From Streptomyces solincola (GTDB lineage Bacteria; Actinomycetota; Actinomycetes; Streptomycetales; Streptomycetaceae): 56,794 nt of DNA. Numbering within the stretch: position 1 is the first letter of the stretch; each line of letters begins with the position of its first letter. The DNA is taken from NCBI RefSeq assembly GCF_002982015.1, contig NZ_PVLV01000034.1, positions 1 through 56,794 of the forward strand, in the 5' to 3' direction. The position numbers were made by a program, and so were the translations under genes. This document shows, one piece after another, positions 25,634-37,312 of this stretch. Below the pieces are notes generated by a model. The model was not told where the DNA came from. It searched no databases and saw nothing but the letters and a program-made list of their open reading frames with translations.

Positions 25634-27371
25634 CCGGCCGCACGTCCGGTGCGCCGGGGCGATCCGCCGGCCCAGTCCGGGCGGTGTGCTGCAGCGGCGC
25701 GTGCCAGACGAAGCGGGCGCCGCCCTCGGGGCCCGGGCCGCTGCGGAAGCCGCCGCCCGCCTTGTCGGCGCGCTCCGCCAGATTGTGCAGTCCGCTGCGC
25801 TCGCATCCCGCGGGCAGTCCCCGACCGTCGTCGGAAACGATGAGCTCGACATCGTCCGCTGAGGCGCGCAAGCGCACGTCCACGCGAGTGGCGTGCGCGT
25901 GCCGGGCCGCGTTGCTGAGCAGTTCGGTGAGAGCGGCCATGATGTCGTCGGCCGTCCGCGCGGGCACGTCCGTGTCCAGCAGGCCCTCCATGCTCAGGCG
26001 CGGGGGGAACCCCAGCGCGGCGGCCGCCTCGCCGACCGCCGCGGTGGCGCGGGAGCGCAGTCCCGCGCCGCTGTGCTCGTCGTGGACCCTCAGGCCGAAG
26101 ATGGTGGACCGGATGATGCGGATCGTCTCGTCCAAATCGGTGACGGCTCGTTCCAGGCGTTCCACGGCCCCGGGATGCTCGACCAGCCGGGCGGCGCTCT
26201 GCAGGGTCATACCGGTGGCGAAGAGCCGCTGGATGGCCAGGTCGTGCAGGTCGCGGGCGATGCGGTCGCGGTCCTCCAGCAGGATGAGGTGCTCGGCGTC
26301 CCGTCGGCGGTCAGCGAGCTCCAGGGCGAGGGCGGCCTGTCCGGCGTACGTGAGGAGCGCCTCCGTCTCCTCCGGCGTGAAGGGGGTTCCGCCCTCCGGG
26401 CGGGTCAGGAGCAGCACTCCGCCGCGCTGCGACCGGCCGTCGCCGAGAGGGACGGCGATCGAGGGCCCCGGTCCCGGAGCGGCGGGATCCTCGGTCTGCG
26501 GGCCCGCCACGGGTGTCCCGGTGCGCAGGGCGCTCGCGGCCGGAGTCCCGTCGGCGATCACCGTGCCGCGCCGCGCCCGCGCGTCTCCGCCGGTCGCCAG
26601 TTCCACCACGAGGTCGCCGCCTTCGCCGGCCGGGCACACGGCCACGTCGGCCAGCGCGGCGCCGGCGATGTCCCCGGCCCGGCGGGCGATGAGGTCCAGC
26701 ACCTCGCCGCGCGGGCTGCCCGAGAGAAGACTACTGGTCACCTCCGCGTTGGCGCGCAGCCACTGCTGCCGGCGCCGGGCGCTGGCATAGAGGCGGGCGT
26801 TGTCGACGGCCACTCCGGCGGCTACGGCGAGCGTGGAGATGACCGCCTCGTCCTCCGCGTCGAACTCCCGTCCCCCGCGCTTGTCGGTGAGGTAGAGGTT
26901 GCCGTAGACCTTGTCCCGCACCCGGACGGGCACTCCCAGGAAGGACCTCATCGGCGGATGGTGCGCGGGGAAGCCATAGGAAGCGGGGTGCTGTTTGATG
27001 TCGCTCAGGCGCAGCGGTTCGGGATTGCGGATGAGCTCGCCGAGCAGCCCGTGGCCGGACGGGAGATGGCCGATCCGCTCGACCTCCTCGTGGGACAGGC
27101 CGACGGTGAGGAACTGCGACAGGGTGCGCCCGTCGGGACCGATCACGCCCAGCGCCGCGTACTCCGCGTCGACCAGGAAGGCGGCTGCCTCCGCGATGCG
27201 GTGCAGGACCTGGTGGAGGTCGAGTCCGCTGCCTACCGAGACCACCGCCTGGAGCAGGCTGTGGACCCGGTCACGGGTGCCGCGCGCGGAGTTGATGCGG
27301 ACCTGCAGCTCGTCCAGCAGCTCGTCCAGACGCAGTTGCGGCACCGGGGGCAGGGGCTCCTGAGCACTCAC
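25590..27371 (-). CDS. osdK-like: DevS/OsdK-type GAF sensor histidine kinase
   Basis: A 593-residue cytoplasmic kinase with two GAF domains (about 50-190 and 215-350), a HisKA_3 helix with DLHDLAIQRLFATG (His376) and an HATPase domain (ELLSNAARHAHATRV, VSDDGRGLP, SGLHNLAERA). It closely resembles DevS/DosT of M. tuberculosis and OsdK of S. coelicolor. GAF-A reads FPAHHPPMRSFLGVPVRVR, then YGNLYLTDKRGG. His138 and Tyr160 lie 22 residues apart, as do the DosS haem ligand His149 and Tyr171 (recalled from the literature), so haem-based O2/NO/CO sensing is likely. GTG at 27371 is preceded by AGGAAAG. The regulator gene is just upstream. Confidence 0.92.
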   Translation of the reverse strand: MSAQEPLPPVPQLRLDELLDELQVRINSARGTRDRVHSLLQAVVSVGSGLDLHQVLHRIAEAAAFLVDAEYAALGVIGPDGRTLSQFLTVGLSHEEVERIGHLPSGHGLLGELIRNPEPLRLSDIKQHPASYGFPAHHPPMRSFLGVPVRVRDKVYGNLYLTDKRGGREFDAEDEAVISTLAVAAGVAVDNARLYASARRRQQWLRANAEVTSSLLSGSPRGEVLDLIARRAGDIAGAALADVAVCPAGEGGDLVVELATGGDARARRGTVIADGTPAASALRTGTPVAGPQTEDPAAPGPGPSIAVPLGDGRSQRGGVLLLTRPEGGTPFTPEETEALLTYAGQAALALELADRRRDAEHLILLEDRDRIARDLHDLAIQRLFATGMTLQSAARLVEHPGAVERLERAVTDLDETIRIIRSTIFGLRVHDEHSGAGLRSRATAAVGEAAAALGFPPRLSMEGLLDTDVPARTADDIMAALTELLSNAARHAHATRVDVRLRASADDVELIVSDDGRGLPAGCERSGLHNLAERADKAGGGFRSGPGPEGGARFVWHAPLQHTARTGPADRPGAPDVRPVSSAGSPPPAPGGS

Positions 27372-27457
27372 GGCTTTCCTTCGGGCGGCCGGCTCGTCTC
27401 CGGTGCCAGCGTAGCCCGGGTGGTCGGCGGGCGGCATCCGCTCGACGGCCGACCGGG

Positions 27458-28158
27458 TCAGCCGCTGCCCGCCCTCGAGTGGTGGTCCGCCGAGGGGGTG
27501 TGGTGCGAGGCGATCACGGCGGCCTGGACGCGCCGTTCGACACCCAGTTTCGCCAGCAGGCGCGAGATGTTGTTTTTTACCGTCTTCTCCGAGATGTAGA
27601 GGCGCCGGCTGATCTCCCGGTTGGTCAGCCCCTCCCCCACCAGCTCCAGCACGGAGCGCTCCCGCTCGGTGAGGGAGGCGTAGCCGTCGTCGTCCTCGTC
27701 GGCTGGACCGGCGCGCAACCGGGCCATGACCCGGCCGGTCGCTCCGGGGTCGAGCAGGGACTGACCTGAGGCGACGGTGCGGACGGCGGACACCAGGTCG
27801 GTACCGGTGATCTGCTTGAGGACGTAACCCGACGCCCCGGCCATGATGGCGTCCAGCAGCGCTTCCTCGTCGTCGAAGGAGGTGAGCATCAGGCAGGCGA
27901 GGTCCGGCTGACGGGAGCGGAGTTCCCGGCAGACGGCGACGCCGTCTCCATCGGGGAGGCGTACGTCCAGCACGGCGACGTCGGGGCGCAGTGCGGGGAC
28001 ACGGGCCAGGGCCTGTTCCGCGGTGGCGGCCTCGCCCACGATCGACAGGTCGGGTTCGCCGTCGAGTAGGTCGTGAATGCCCCGCCGAACCACCTCGTGG
28101 TCGTCCAGCAGGAAGACGGTGGTCGGTCGGTCCGCGTCGGCTGTGGCGTGTTCCTGGC

Positions 28159-28162
<4 letters not shown>
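27458..28162 (-). CDS. osdR-like: DevR/OsdR-type response regulator
   Basis: A 234-residue NarL/LuxR-type regulator. The receiver starts with [20 protein letters not shown] and has the phospho-acceptor Asp66 in [13 protein letters not shown], switch Thr in LMLTSFDD and Lys in YVLKQ. The DNA-binding helices are [20 protein letters not shown] and [15 protein letters not shown]. The latter is typical of DevR/DosR recognition helices. ATG overlaps the ATPase stop (ATGA), and the kinase follows after about 86 bases, so the three form one operon. It probably controls the Usp, CBS, ADH and other genes around it through the recurring dyads. Confidence 0.93.
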
Positions 28163-30942
<2,780 letters not shown>

Positions 30943-31052
30943 GGCGCCGTCCTCCTCGTGGCGGTCTGCCTCGACCGTCGCGCCGGGCCGCGAAGACCCG
31001 CAAGGGTCACTCGGGCCGGGCCCGAGGGCTGTCCGGCCCCCCGCTCCGGAAA

Positions 31053-31066
31053 GGGCCGAGCGGCCC
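31053..31066. promoter_or_regulatory. Candidate island operator in regulator operon promoter
   Basis: Perfect dyad GGGCC-GAGC-GGCCC in the 198-base space between the ATPase-regulator-kinase operon and the divergent flavodoxin gene (75 bases before the latter). A further dyad, GACCC-GCAA-GGGTC, lies at 30995-31008. Placement suggests autoregulation by the DevR/OsdR-type protein. Confidence 0.5.
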
Positions 31067-31140
31067 GGCCGTACGGGTCCCAACGGCTCTGCGTCCACCG
31101 TGCCGGGGCCGGAAGACTCGTCGTCAGGGAGGTGGACGCC

Positions 31141-31647
31141 ATGACGCACCGCGTACTGGTCGCCTACGGCACGAAGAACGGGTCCACGGCCGAGATCGCC
31201 GAGATGATCGCTGGCACGCTGCGCCGGCGGGGACTGGAGGCCGACGTCCGGCCGCCGGGCGAGGTGGCCGAGCTCGCCGGGTACGACGCCGTGGTGGTGG
31301 GCGGGGCCCTGTACATGGGCCGCTGGCACCGCGATGCCCGCCGCTTCTGCCGGCGGCACCGGCACGAGCTCCGGGAGCGTCCCGTGTGGCTGTTCAGCAG
31401 CGGGCCACTCGACCCGTCCGCGGGTGAGCGCGACATCCCGCCTGTGTCGGGCGCCCACCGCGCCGAACTCTCCCTCGGCGCCCGGAGCCACATCACCTTC
31501 GGCGGGAGTCTGCGCGCCGGGGCGAGAGGGCGCATGGCCAAGGCCATCCTGGACGAGGGACGCGGCGGCGACTTCCGGGACAGGGAACGGATCTCTGCCT
31601 GGGCCGAGTCCGTCGCGGACGACTTGGCGGTCGCCGGGGCGAGGTGA
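31141..31647 (+). CDS. Flavodoxin-domain protein
   Basis: A 168-residue flavodoxin-fold protein. The FMN phosphate loop is [20 protein letters not shown]. The second loop is [20 protein letters not shown], and WLFSSGPLD follows. It resembles HemG-like protoporphyrinogen oxidases and the flavodoxin proteins of actinobacterial stress islands. ATG at 31141 follows AGGGAGG. It would carry electrons or oxidise a small substrate; the partner is not known. It probably shares a transcript with the membrane protein gene that follows 7 bases later. Confidence 0.88.
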   Translation: MTHRVLVAYGTKNGSTAEIAEMIAGTLRRRGLEADVRPPGEVAELAGYDAVVVGGALYMGRWHRDARRFCRRHRHELRERPVWLFSSGPLDPSAGERDIPPVSGAHRAELSLGARSHITFGGSLRAGARGRMAKAILDEGRGGDFRDRERISAWAESVADDLAVAGAR

Positions 31648-31654
31648 GCGCGCC

Positions 31655-32242
31655 GTGTCCTTGACGCTGCTGCGCGCCCGGTGGCGGCCGGGCCCGCTTC
31701 GCCGGCGAGTCGACGTCGTCGAGGCGCGGCTGGCCGTAGTGCTGGGCTGCGGTGTCTGCGTGTGCGCTCCCCTGGCGGGCGTCTTGGCCGGCTGGTCCTC
31801 GGCCGACCACGAGCGCGCGCTCGCCGCCGTCCGGCGCGAACAGCTCCATGGGGTCGTGGCCGAGGTCGTGGTCGCCCCCGCGCGGGACGCGGTGCGCGTC
31901 GACGAGACGGGCCGCACGACCACCGTGCCGGTGACGGTCCGGTGGACCGACGGCGACGGACGGCGGATCACGGCGTCGACGCGGCTGCCGGCCGACGTCG
32001 AACGAGGCGACCGCACCCGGCTGTGGCTCGACGACCGCGAGCGACTGTCGGCGGCGCCCCCGGACGCGCACGACATCACCGTCGGCGCGTGGACGACCGG
32101 GGTGTGGGCGGCGAGCTGGACCGCGGGCGCCGGCGTCGTGACGGGCGTGGTGGTGCATCGGGTCTGCGAGCGATGCCGGGCGGCCTCGTGGGAGCACGAG
32201 TGGGCCAGGACCGAGCCCGTTTGGAGCCGACGTACGCCGTAG
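31655..32242 (+). CDS. Rv1733c-like membrane protein
   Basis: A 195-residue protein with two hydrophobic segments: [20 protein letters not shown] near residue 35 and [20 protein letters not shown] near residue 155. A hydrophilic domain lies between them ([19 protein letters not shown]). The lead [14 protein letters not shown] is typical of the Rv1733c family; Rv1733c itself is a DosR-regulated membrane antigen of M. tuberculosis. The function is unknown. GTG at 31655 is used. Its place after the flavodoxin gene and before a CBS-BON gene supports membership of the dormancy gene set. Confidence 0.82.
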   Translation: MSLTLLRARWRPGPLRRRVDVVEARLAVVLGCGVCVCAPLAGVLAGWSSADHERALAAVRREQLHGVVAEVVVAPARDAVRVDETGRTTTVPVTVRWTDGDGRRITASTRLPADVERGDRTRLWLDDRERLSAAPPDAHDITVGAWTTGVWAASWTAGAGVVTGVVVHRVCERCRAASWEHEWARTEPVWSRRTP

Positions 32243-32297
32243 TGCCGTGTGTCCTCCCGCCGCCACCGGCGGGACGGCCGATCGAGGAGGTGTCCGT

Positions 32298-32942
32298 ATG
32301 AACACGGCGAACACGTCGTTCCACACGGTCGGCGAGGTGATGAGCCACGCCGCGGTGGCGGTGGGCCAGGACGCGCCGTTCCGGAAGCTGGTCGGGCTCA
32401 TGGCCGAGTGGAAGGTCAGCGCAGTACCGGTACTCGCGGGCGACGGCCGCGTGGTGGGGGTGGTCTCCGAGGCCGATCTGCTGGGCCTGGGCCGGCCAAG
32501 CGGTGGCCGGACCGCGGAACGCCGAAGAGTCTCCTCGAAGGACGGGGACGGTGCGTGCGCGGCCGACCTGATGTCGGCGCCGGCCGTGACGGTGCACCCG
32601 GACGCCCCCCTCGCCGAAGCGGCCCGGATCATGGCCCGTCGCAGGGTGAAGAGGCTGCCGGTGGTGGACGACGAGGGCGTCCTGCGAGGTGTGGTGAGCC
32701 GGGGTGACCTGCTGAAGGTCTTCCTGCGCCCCGACGAGGACCTGCGCAGCGAGATCCGGGAGGAGGTGCTCGCGCGGCTGCCGGGCTGCGAATCGCTGGA
32801 TGTCGAGGTGGTCGAGGGCGTGGCCACCGTGACGGGTCCGCTCGGGGACCGCACGCTGGTGCCGCTTCTCGCCCGCGCGGTCTGCACGGTGGAGGGCGTA
32901 GTGGATGTCCGCTTCGCCCTGAGCGCCCTCACGGCGGCCTGA
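32298..32942 (+). CDS. CBS-pair and BON domain protein
   Basis: A 214-residue paralogue of the proteins at 17713 and 40219. CBS 1: [18 protein letters not shown] with [22 protein letters not shown] 2: [20 protein letters not shown] with [23 protein letters not shown] domain closes it ([20 protein letters not shown]). The linker between the CBS motifs is rich in Arg and Ser. ATG at 32298 follows GAGGAGGTG. Its 55-base distance from the Rv1733c-like gene suggests one transcript. It probably senses adenine nucleotide levels. Confidence 0.9.
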   Translation: MNTANTSFHTVGEVMSHAAVAVGQDAPFRKLVGLMAEWKVSAVPVLAGDGRVVGVVSEADLLGLGRPSGGRTAERRRVSSKDGDGACAADLMSAPAVTVHPDAPLAEAARIMARRRVKRLPVVDDEGVLRGVVSRGDLLKVFLRPDEDLRSEIREEVLARLPGCESLDVEVVEGVATVTGPLGDRTLVPLLARAVCTVEGVVDVRFALSALTAA

Positions 32943-33045
32943 CGGCCGGACGTTTCCCAGGTCGGCGGCGATCCGGCCACCGCGCGTGCGGTGACCGCCA
33001 CGGCTGTGCGTAGCATGTCCCGCGCCACCGGCGAAGGGGAGGACG

Positions 33046-34326
33046 ATGGGCGGGTCCCGGACCGACGCGCGGACACCGGGGGAACTGCACCGGCGTCTGG
33101 GCCTTGGGGACGCCGTGGTGATCGGGCTGGGGTCGATGCTGGGCGCGGGGATCTTCGCGGCGCTCGGGCCCGCCGCCCGCGCGGCCGGGCAGGGATTGCT
33201 GTGGGGCTTGGCGCTGGCCGCCGTGGTGGCCTATTGCAACGCCCTCTCCACCGCGCGGCTGGCCGCCCGCCATCCCGTCTCCGGAGGCGCCTACGTCTAC
33301 GGGCGTGAGCGCCTCGGCGAGTTCTGGGGCTTCCTGGCCGGCTGGGCGTTCGTGGTCGGCAAGACCGCCTCGTGCGCGGCGATGGCGCTGACCGCGGGGG
33401 TGTACCTGTGGCCGGAGCACGCGCATGCGGTGGCGGTCGCCGCGGTGGTGGCGCTGACCGCGCTGAACTGCGCCGGGGTGGGCAGGTCCGCGCTGGTCAC
33501 CCGGTTCATCGTGGCCGGTGTCCTCGCGGTCCTCGCGGCGCTGGTGGCGACCGCCCTCTCCTCGGCGGCGGCCTCCGCGGACCGCCTGGCGACCGGCGCC
33601 GAAGGAACGGCCTGGGGCATCGTTCAAGCGGCCGGGCTGCTGTTCTTCGCCTTCGCCGGCTACGCGCGCATCGCGACCCTCGGCGAGGAGGTCCGCGACC
33701 CGGTCCGCACCGTCCCCCGGGCCGTCCCCCTCGCGCTGGGCATCACGCTGCTCGTGTACGCCGCCGTGGCGGTGACCGCGCTCGCCGTCCTCGGACCGGA
33801 GCGGCTGGCGCGGGCGGCGGCCCCGCTGGCGGAGGTGTCCCGGGCCGCGGGCGCCGACCGGTTCGTGCCGGTAGTCGGCGCGGTGGCGGCGGTCGCGGCC
33901 CTCGGCTCCCTGCTGGTGCTGATCCTCGGCGTCTCGCGCACGACGCTGGCCATGGCGCGCGACCGCCATCTGCCCTGGGGGCTCGCCGTGGTGCACCCCG
34001 CTTCGGGTGTGCCCCGGAACGCCGAGATCGCCGTCGGCACGGTGGTCGCGGTCGTCGCGGCCACTGCCGACGTACGCGGGGCCATCGGCTTCTCCTCGTT
34101 CGGCGTGCTTCTCTACTACGCCGTCGCCAACGCCTCCGCCTTGAGGCTGGGGCCGTCGGAGGGCCGTCCGCCCTGGCTGGTCCCGCTCACCGGACTGGCG
34201 GGCTGCCTGCTGCTCGCTGGCGCACTGCCGGTCGGCTCCGTCATCGGCGGAGCGGCGGTGCTGGGCTGCGGCGCCGCCCTGCACGGTGTGCGCCGGTCGC
34301 TGCGGCGGCCCGGTCGTCGGCGCTGA
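33046..34326 (+). CDS. APC-family amino acid permease
   Basis: A 426-residue APC permease and close paralogue of the one at 3554. Helix 1 signature GLGSMLGAGIFAALGPAARA. Helix 3 region GKTASCAAMALTAGVYLWP. Cytoplasmic loop RIATLGEEVRDPVRTVPRA. Late conserved block VRGAIGFSSFGVLLYYAVAN. About 11-12 hydrophobic segments are visible. ATG at 33046 follows GGGGAGGACG. It lies inside the stress island, so uptake of an amino acid or polyamine under stress is plausible. The substrate is not known. Confidence 0.88.
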   Translation: MGGSRTDARTPGELHRRLGLGDAVVIGLGSMLGAGIFAALGPAARAAGQGLLWGLALAAVVAYCNALSTARLAARHPVSGGAYVYGRERLGEFWGFLAGWAFVVGKTASCAAMALTAGVYLWPEHAHAVAVAAVVALTALNCAGVGRSALVTRFIVAGVLAVLAALVATALSSAAASADRLATGAEGTAWGIVQAAGLLFFAFAGYARIATLGEEVRDPVRTVPRAVPLALGITLLVYAAVAVTALAVLGPERLARAAAPLAEVSRAAGADRFVPVVGAVAAVAALGSLLVLILGVSRTTLAMARDRHLPWGLAVVHPASGVPRNAEIAVGTVVAVVAATADVRGAIGFSSFGVLLYYAVANASALRLGPSEGRPPWLVPLTGLAGCLLLAGALPVGSVIGGAAVLGCGAALHGVRRSLRRPGRRR

Positions 34327-34365
34327 CCGCGCGCCAACCGGCCCGCACCCGCCGTGCGCGTGTGG

Positions 34366-35244
34366 TCAGCGGACACGCTCCGGTACGACGATCACCGTGC
34401 TCTCGGCTCGGTGCAGCAGCCCGTGGGCCACCGACCCGATCCGCATCCCGGTCCAGCCGCCGCGGCCGCGGCGGCCCACCACCACGGCTCGCGCGGCGGC
34501 CGAGAGGCGCCCCAGCTCCTCTACCGGATGACCTCTGACCACTTTGGTGCTCAGGGGCACATCCGGGTACGCCTCCCGGTGCCCGGCCACCGCCTCGGCC
34601 AGGAAGCGCTGGCGCTCGGCGAGTCCCTCGGTGTCGTCGCCGAGTCGCACGAGCGGCTGCCGCCACGCCCAGACGGCCAGCACTTCGGCCTGGCGGAGGC
34701 CGGCCTCCTGGAAGGCGAACGCCAGGGCGGACCGCGCACCGTCGCTGCCGTCGACGCCCACCACGAACCGCGCCGCGTCGGTCGCGGGTCCGGTGTCCGG
34801 GACCACGACGACCGGGCAGCCGGCCCGGGCGCTGACCGGTAGTGCGACGGAGCTCGCGCTGAAGAGCTCCGCCGCGCGGCCCAGCCGGCGTGAGCCGACG
34901 ACGACCAGGCCGCCGTGTTGCTCGGCCCGGCGGCACAGGACGGCGGCGGGGACGCCGTCGGCGAGTTCGGTGACCGTGGTGAGACCCGGGTGCAGGGCCC
35001 CGGCCGTGGCGGCGGCCTGCACCAGCGCTTTGTCACCCTGTGCCTGGAGGGACATGTAGTGCGGAACGGTGTCCACGTGCTGGGTGTCGTGCAGCGGTGG
35101 GACGGACACCACCAGGCGCAGCGGCAGACACCGGCGGGCCGCCTCGTCGGCCGCCCAGGTGAGTGCCGGCAGCTGGGGGGCCGCGGGATCGACCCCCACG
35201 ACGACCTGCGGGTGGGCGGCCGGGCGGGGAGGGGTGGACGTCAT
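34366..35244 (-). CDS. Universal stress protein, two Usp domains
   Basis: A 292-residue double Usp. Domain 1 starts QVVVGVDPAAPQLPALTWA. Its nucleotide loop is degenerate (GSRRLGRAAELFSASS lacks the second and third glycines). Domain 2 starts RFVVGVDGSDGARSALAFAF and keeps the canonical loop GRRGRGGWTGMRIGS. This is the reverse of the pattern in the other five Usps here. ATG at 35244. It lies 11 bases downstream of the Usp at 35256, so the two are co-transcribed. Confidence 0.92.
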   Translation of the reverse strand: MTSTPPRPAAHPQVVVGVDPAAPQLPALTWAADEAARRCLPLRLVVSVPPLHDTQHVDTVPHYMSLQAQGDKALVQAAATAGALHPGLTTVTELADGVPAAVLCRRAEQHGGLVVVGSRRLGRAAELFSASSVALPVSARAGCPVVVVPDTGPATDAARFVVGVDGSDGARSALAFAFQEAGLRQAEVLAVWAWRQPLVRLGDDTEGLAERQRFLAEAVAGHREAYPDVPLSTKVVRGHPVEELGRLSAAARAVVVGRRGRGGWTGMRIGSVAHGLLHRAESTVIVVPERVR

Positions 35245-35255
35245 GGCGCTCTCCC

Positions 35256-36146
35256 TCAGGTCCGGTCGGCCGACGGCGCGACCTTGACGGGGCACTGCGC
35301 GTGGTGCAGCACGGCGTGGGTGACGTGGCCGAGGCCGCCCGGGCGGTGACGGCGGGTGTCAGGGCCGCCGACGACCAGCAGGTCTGCGGCACCGCTGGCC
35401 TCCACCAGGGCGCCGGCCGCCGACCCGCTCGAACGCACGTCGGCCTCGACGACGAGGCCGGGGTGATCCCGGGCCAGGGTGTCGGCGAAGGCGTCCAGCT
35501 CCTCCACGCGGCGCCGGGCCAGCGCGTCCAGCCCGTCCAGCATGCTCACCACGCCGCCGGCCTGACCGAGCGGGTTCCAGATCCCGACCAGCCGCAACGC
35601 GGCCTTGCGTGCCTGCGCCTCGCGGACGGCGGCCCCGATCCACCCGGTGTCCCCCTCGGCGTTCACCGCGGCCAGCACCACTCCCGTCTCCGGACGGCCG
35701 GGCTGGTCGCGCACCACGATCACGGGCACCGGACATCGGGCGGCCACAGTCAGAGCCACCGAGCCCAGCAGCAGCGACCGAAAGCCGCCGTGCCCGCGGT
35801 GCCCGACGACCAGCGTGTCGTCCGGTTCCACGGCGGCCAGCAGCGCCGGCGCCGCCGCCTTACGGCTGAACGTCTTCTTCACCGCGAGCCCTGGATGGCG
35901 CGCGGCCACCGCGTCCGCGACCGTCTCGAGCAGCGCCCGGCCGGCCTCCCGGGTCGCGTCCTGGGATTCGTACGGGGTCAGTTGGAGGAGGCGGTCGAGA
36001 TCTGCGCCGTAGACCAGGTGCAGCGGACGGTGCGCCCGCTCGGCCGACTCGGCGGCCCATAGCGCGGCCGCCAAGGCGACGGCAGAGCCGTCGGCGCCCA
36101 CGACGACGGTGCCGCTCTCGGCTCCGTGGGGAGAGTCGTTGCTCAT
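35256..36146 (-). CDS. Universal stress protein, two Usp domains
   Basis: A 296-residue double Usp. Domain 1 starts TVVVGADGSAVALAAALWAA and has the canonical ATP loop GHRGHGGFRSLLLGS. Domain 2 (TGVVLAAVNAEGDTGWIG) ends with the altered loop GGPDTRRHRPGGLGHVTH. ATG at 36146, with GAGGGACC upstream. It is the first gene of a two-Usp operon and is divergent from the Usp at 36386. The dyad at 36228-36242 lies 82 bases upstream. Confidence 0.92.
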   Translation of the reverse strand: MSNDSPHGAESGTVVVGADGSAVALAAALWAAESAERAHRPLHLVYGADLDRLLQLTPYESQDATREAGRALLETVADAVAARHPGLAVKKTFSRKAAAPALLAAVEPDDTLVVGHRGHGGFRSLLLGSVALTVAARCPVPVIVVRDQPGRPETGVVLAAVNAEGDTGWIGAAVREAQARKAALRLVGIWNPLGQAGGVVSMLDGLDALARRRVEELDAFADTLARDHPGLVVEADVRSSGSAAGALVEASGAADLLVVGGPDTRRHRPGGLGHVTHAVLHHAQCPVKVAPSADRT

Positions 36147-36227
36147 GGTCCCTCCTCGGTCGGGTCCTGTGTCCTCCAGGATCGGCCGCCGTCCGGCAGG
36201 CGGGGCAGGGCCGTGGAGGCACCGGCC

Positions 36228-36304
36228 GGGACCAAAGGTCCCGCCCACCGCGCGCCCCGCCGGACGTCGAGGGTCTCGGCCCTGCACAGGGCCGGTCGGC
36301 ATCC
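36228..36304. promoter_or_regulatory. Candidate DosR/OsdR-type operators between usp genes
   Basis: Three dyads lie in the 239-base divergent space. 36228-36242 reads GGGACCAAAGGTCCC, a perfect dyad very close to the mycobacterial DosR box core (GGGACTWWAGTCCC) but one base longer. 36277-36294 reads CGGCCCTG-CA-CAGGGCCG. 36288-36304 reads AGGGCCGGTCGGCATCC, a partial match to the island pattern 82 bases before the plus-strand Usp. Binding by the local regulator is inferred. Confidence 0.55.
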
Positions 36305-36385
36305 GCCGCGTCCCACATGGCCCTATACGCGCTGGGCGGGGAGCGGGACGGTGGCAGCGGGTGATCTCCCGGAAGGAGGCACGTC

Positions 36386-37282
36386 ATGACCGGGGATGTG
36401 ATCGTGGGTCTCGACGGCTCGCCCGAAAGCAGGGCGGCCGCACGGTGGGCGGCGGAGGAGGCGCGGCTGAGCGGCTCCGCGCTGCGGCTCGTCCACGTCG
36501 TGGAGTGGCCCGGCGTACCGGAGGTGCCGCTGTACGTCTTGGAGGCGGACGAGGAACGGGCCGGCGAGCTCCTGCGACGCACCGCCGCCCGACTGGCCAC
36601 CGCCCGGCCCGACGTGGGCATCTCCATGTCGGTGCTGCGCGGGCGGCCCCCCGCGGAGCTGTCCAGGATCCTGAACGAGACCGACGGCGTACGGCTGGGG
36701 GTGCTCGGCTCGCGTGGTCTGGGCAGGCTCACGGGTTTCCTGACGGGGTCGGTCAGCGCCGCGGTGGCGGCGCGGGCGGCCCCTCCCGTGGTCCTGGTCC
36801 GCGGCCCCGGCCCCGGGGCGCGGCCCGAGGATGCGGACGCCGGCCCTCAGACGGAGGCCGGGGCCGTGGTCGTGGGAGTTGACGTGCGCTCGGAGACCGG
36901 GGAGGTGCTCGGTTTCGCCTTCCGGGAGGCCGCCCTGCACGACTGGGCGCTGCACGCCGTGCACGTCTGGCGGACGCCCGTCGGCTACGGGCAGGCCGAG
37001 GCGCTGGACCTGGGTCTCCCCGCTGAACTCGAGGCCCGTCTGGCGAAGGAGCTGGACGAGGCCGTCGCTCCGTGGACGCGCGCGTTTCCGCGTGTTCCGG
37101 TGACAGCGGACTGCGTGACGGGCCCGACGGCTCCGCGACTTCTCGCGGCGTCCGACGGGGCCGCACTGGTGGTCGTGGGGCGCAGGCACCGCGGCCCGCT
37201 GGCAGGCGCACGGCTCGGCCCTGTGGCGCAGGCCGTGGTGCATCACGCGACATCGCCTGTCGCTCTGGTGGCACACGACTGA
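36386..37282 (+). CDS. Universal stress protein, two Usp domains
   Basis: A 298-residue double Usp. Domain 1: DVIVGLDGSPESRAAARWAA with canonical loop GSRGLGRLTGFLTGS. Domain 2: AVVVGVDVRSETGEVLGFAF with the altered loop GRRHRGPLAGARLGP. ATG at 36386 follows GGAAGGAGG. The nitroreductase gene begins 30 bases after its stop, so the two form an operon. Usp-nitroreductase pairs recur in DosR regulons (Rv2032/acg region). Confidence 0.92.
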   Translation: MTGDVIVGLDGSPESRAAARWAAEEARLSGSALRLVHVVEWPGVPEVPLYVLEADEERAGELLRRTAARLATARPDVGISMSVLRGRPPAELSRILNETDGVRLGVLGSRGLGRLTGFLTGSVSAAVAARAAPPVVLVRGPGPGARPEDADAGPQTEAGAVVVGVDVRSETGEVLGFAFREAALHDWALHAVHVWRTPVGYGQAEALDLGLPAELEARLAKELDEAVAPWTRAFPRVPVTADCVTGPTAPRLLAASDGAALVVVGRRHRGPLAGARLGPVAQAVVHHATSPVALVAHD

Positions 37283-37312
37283 CCCGATCCCGCACACCCC
37301 TGGGAGGCGACG

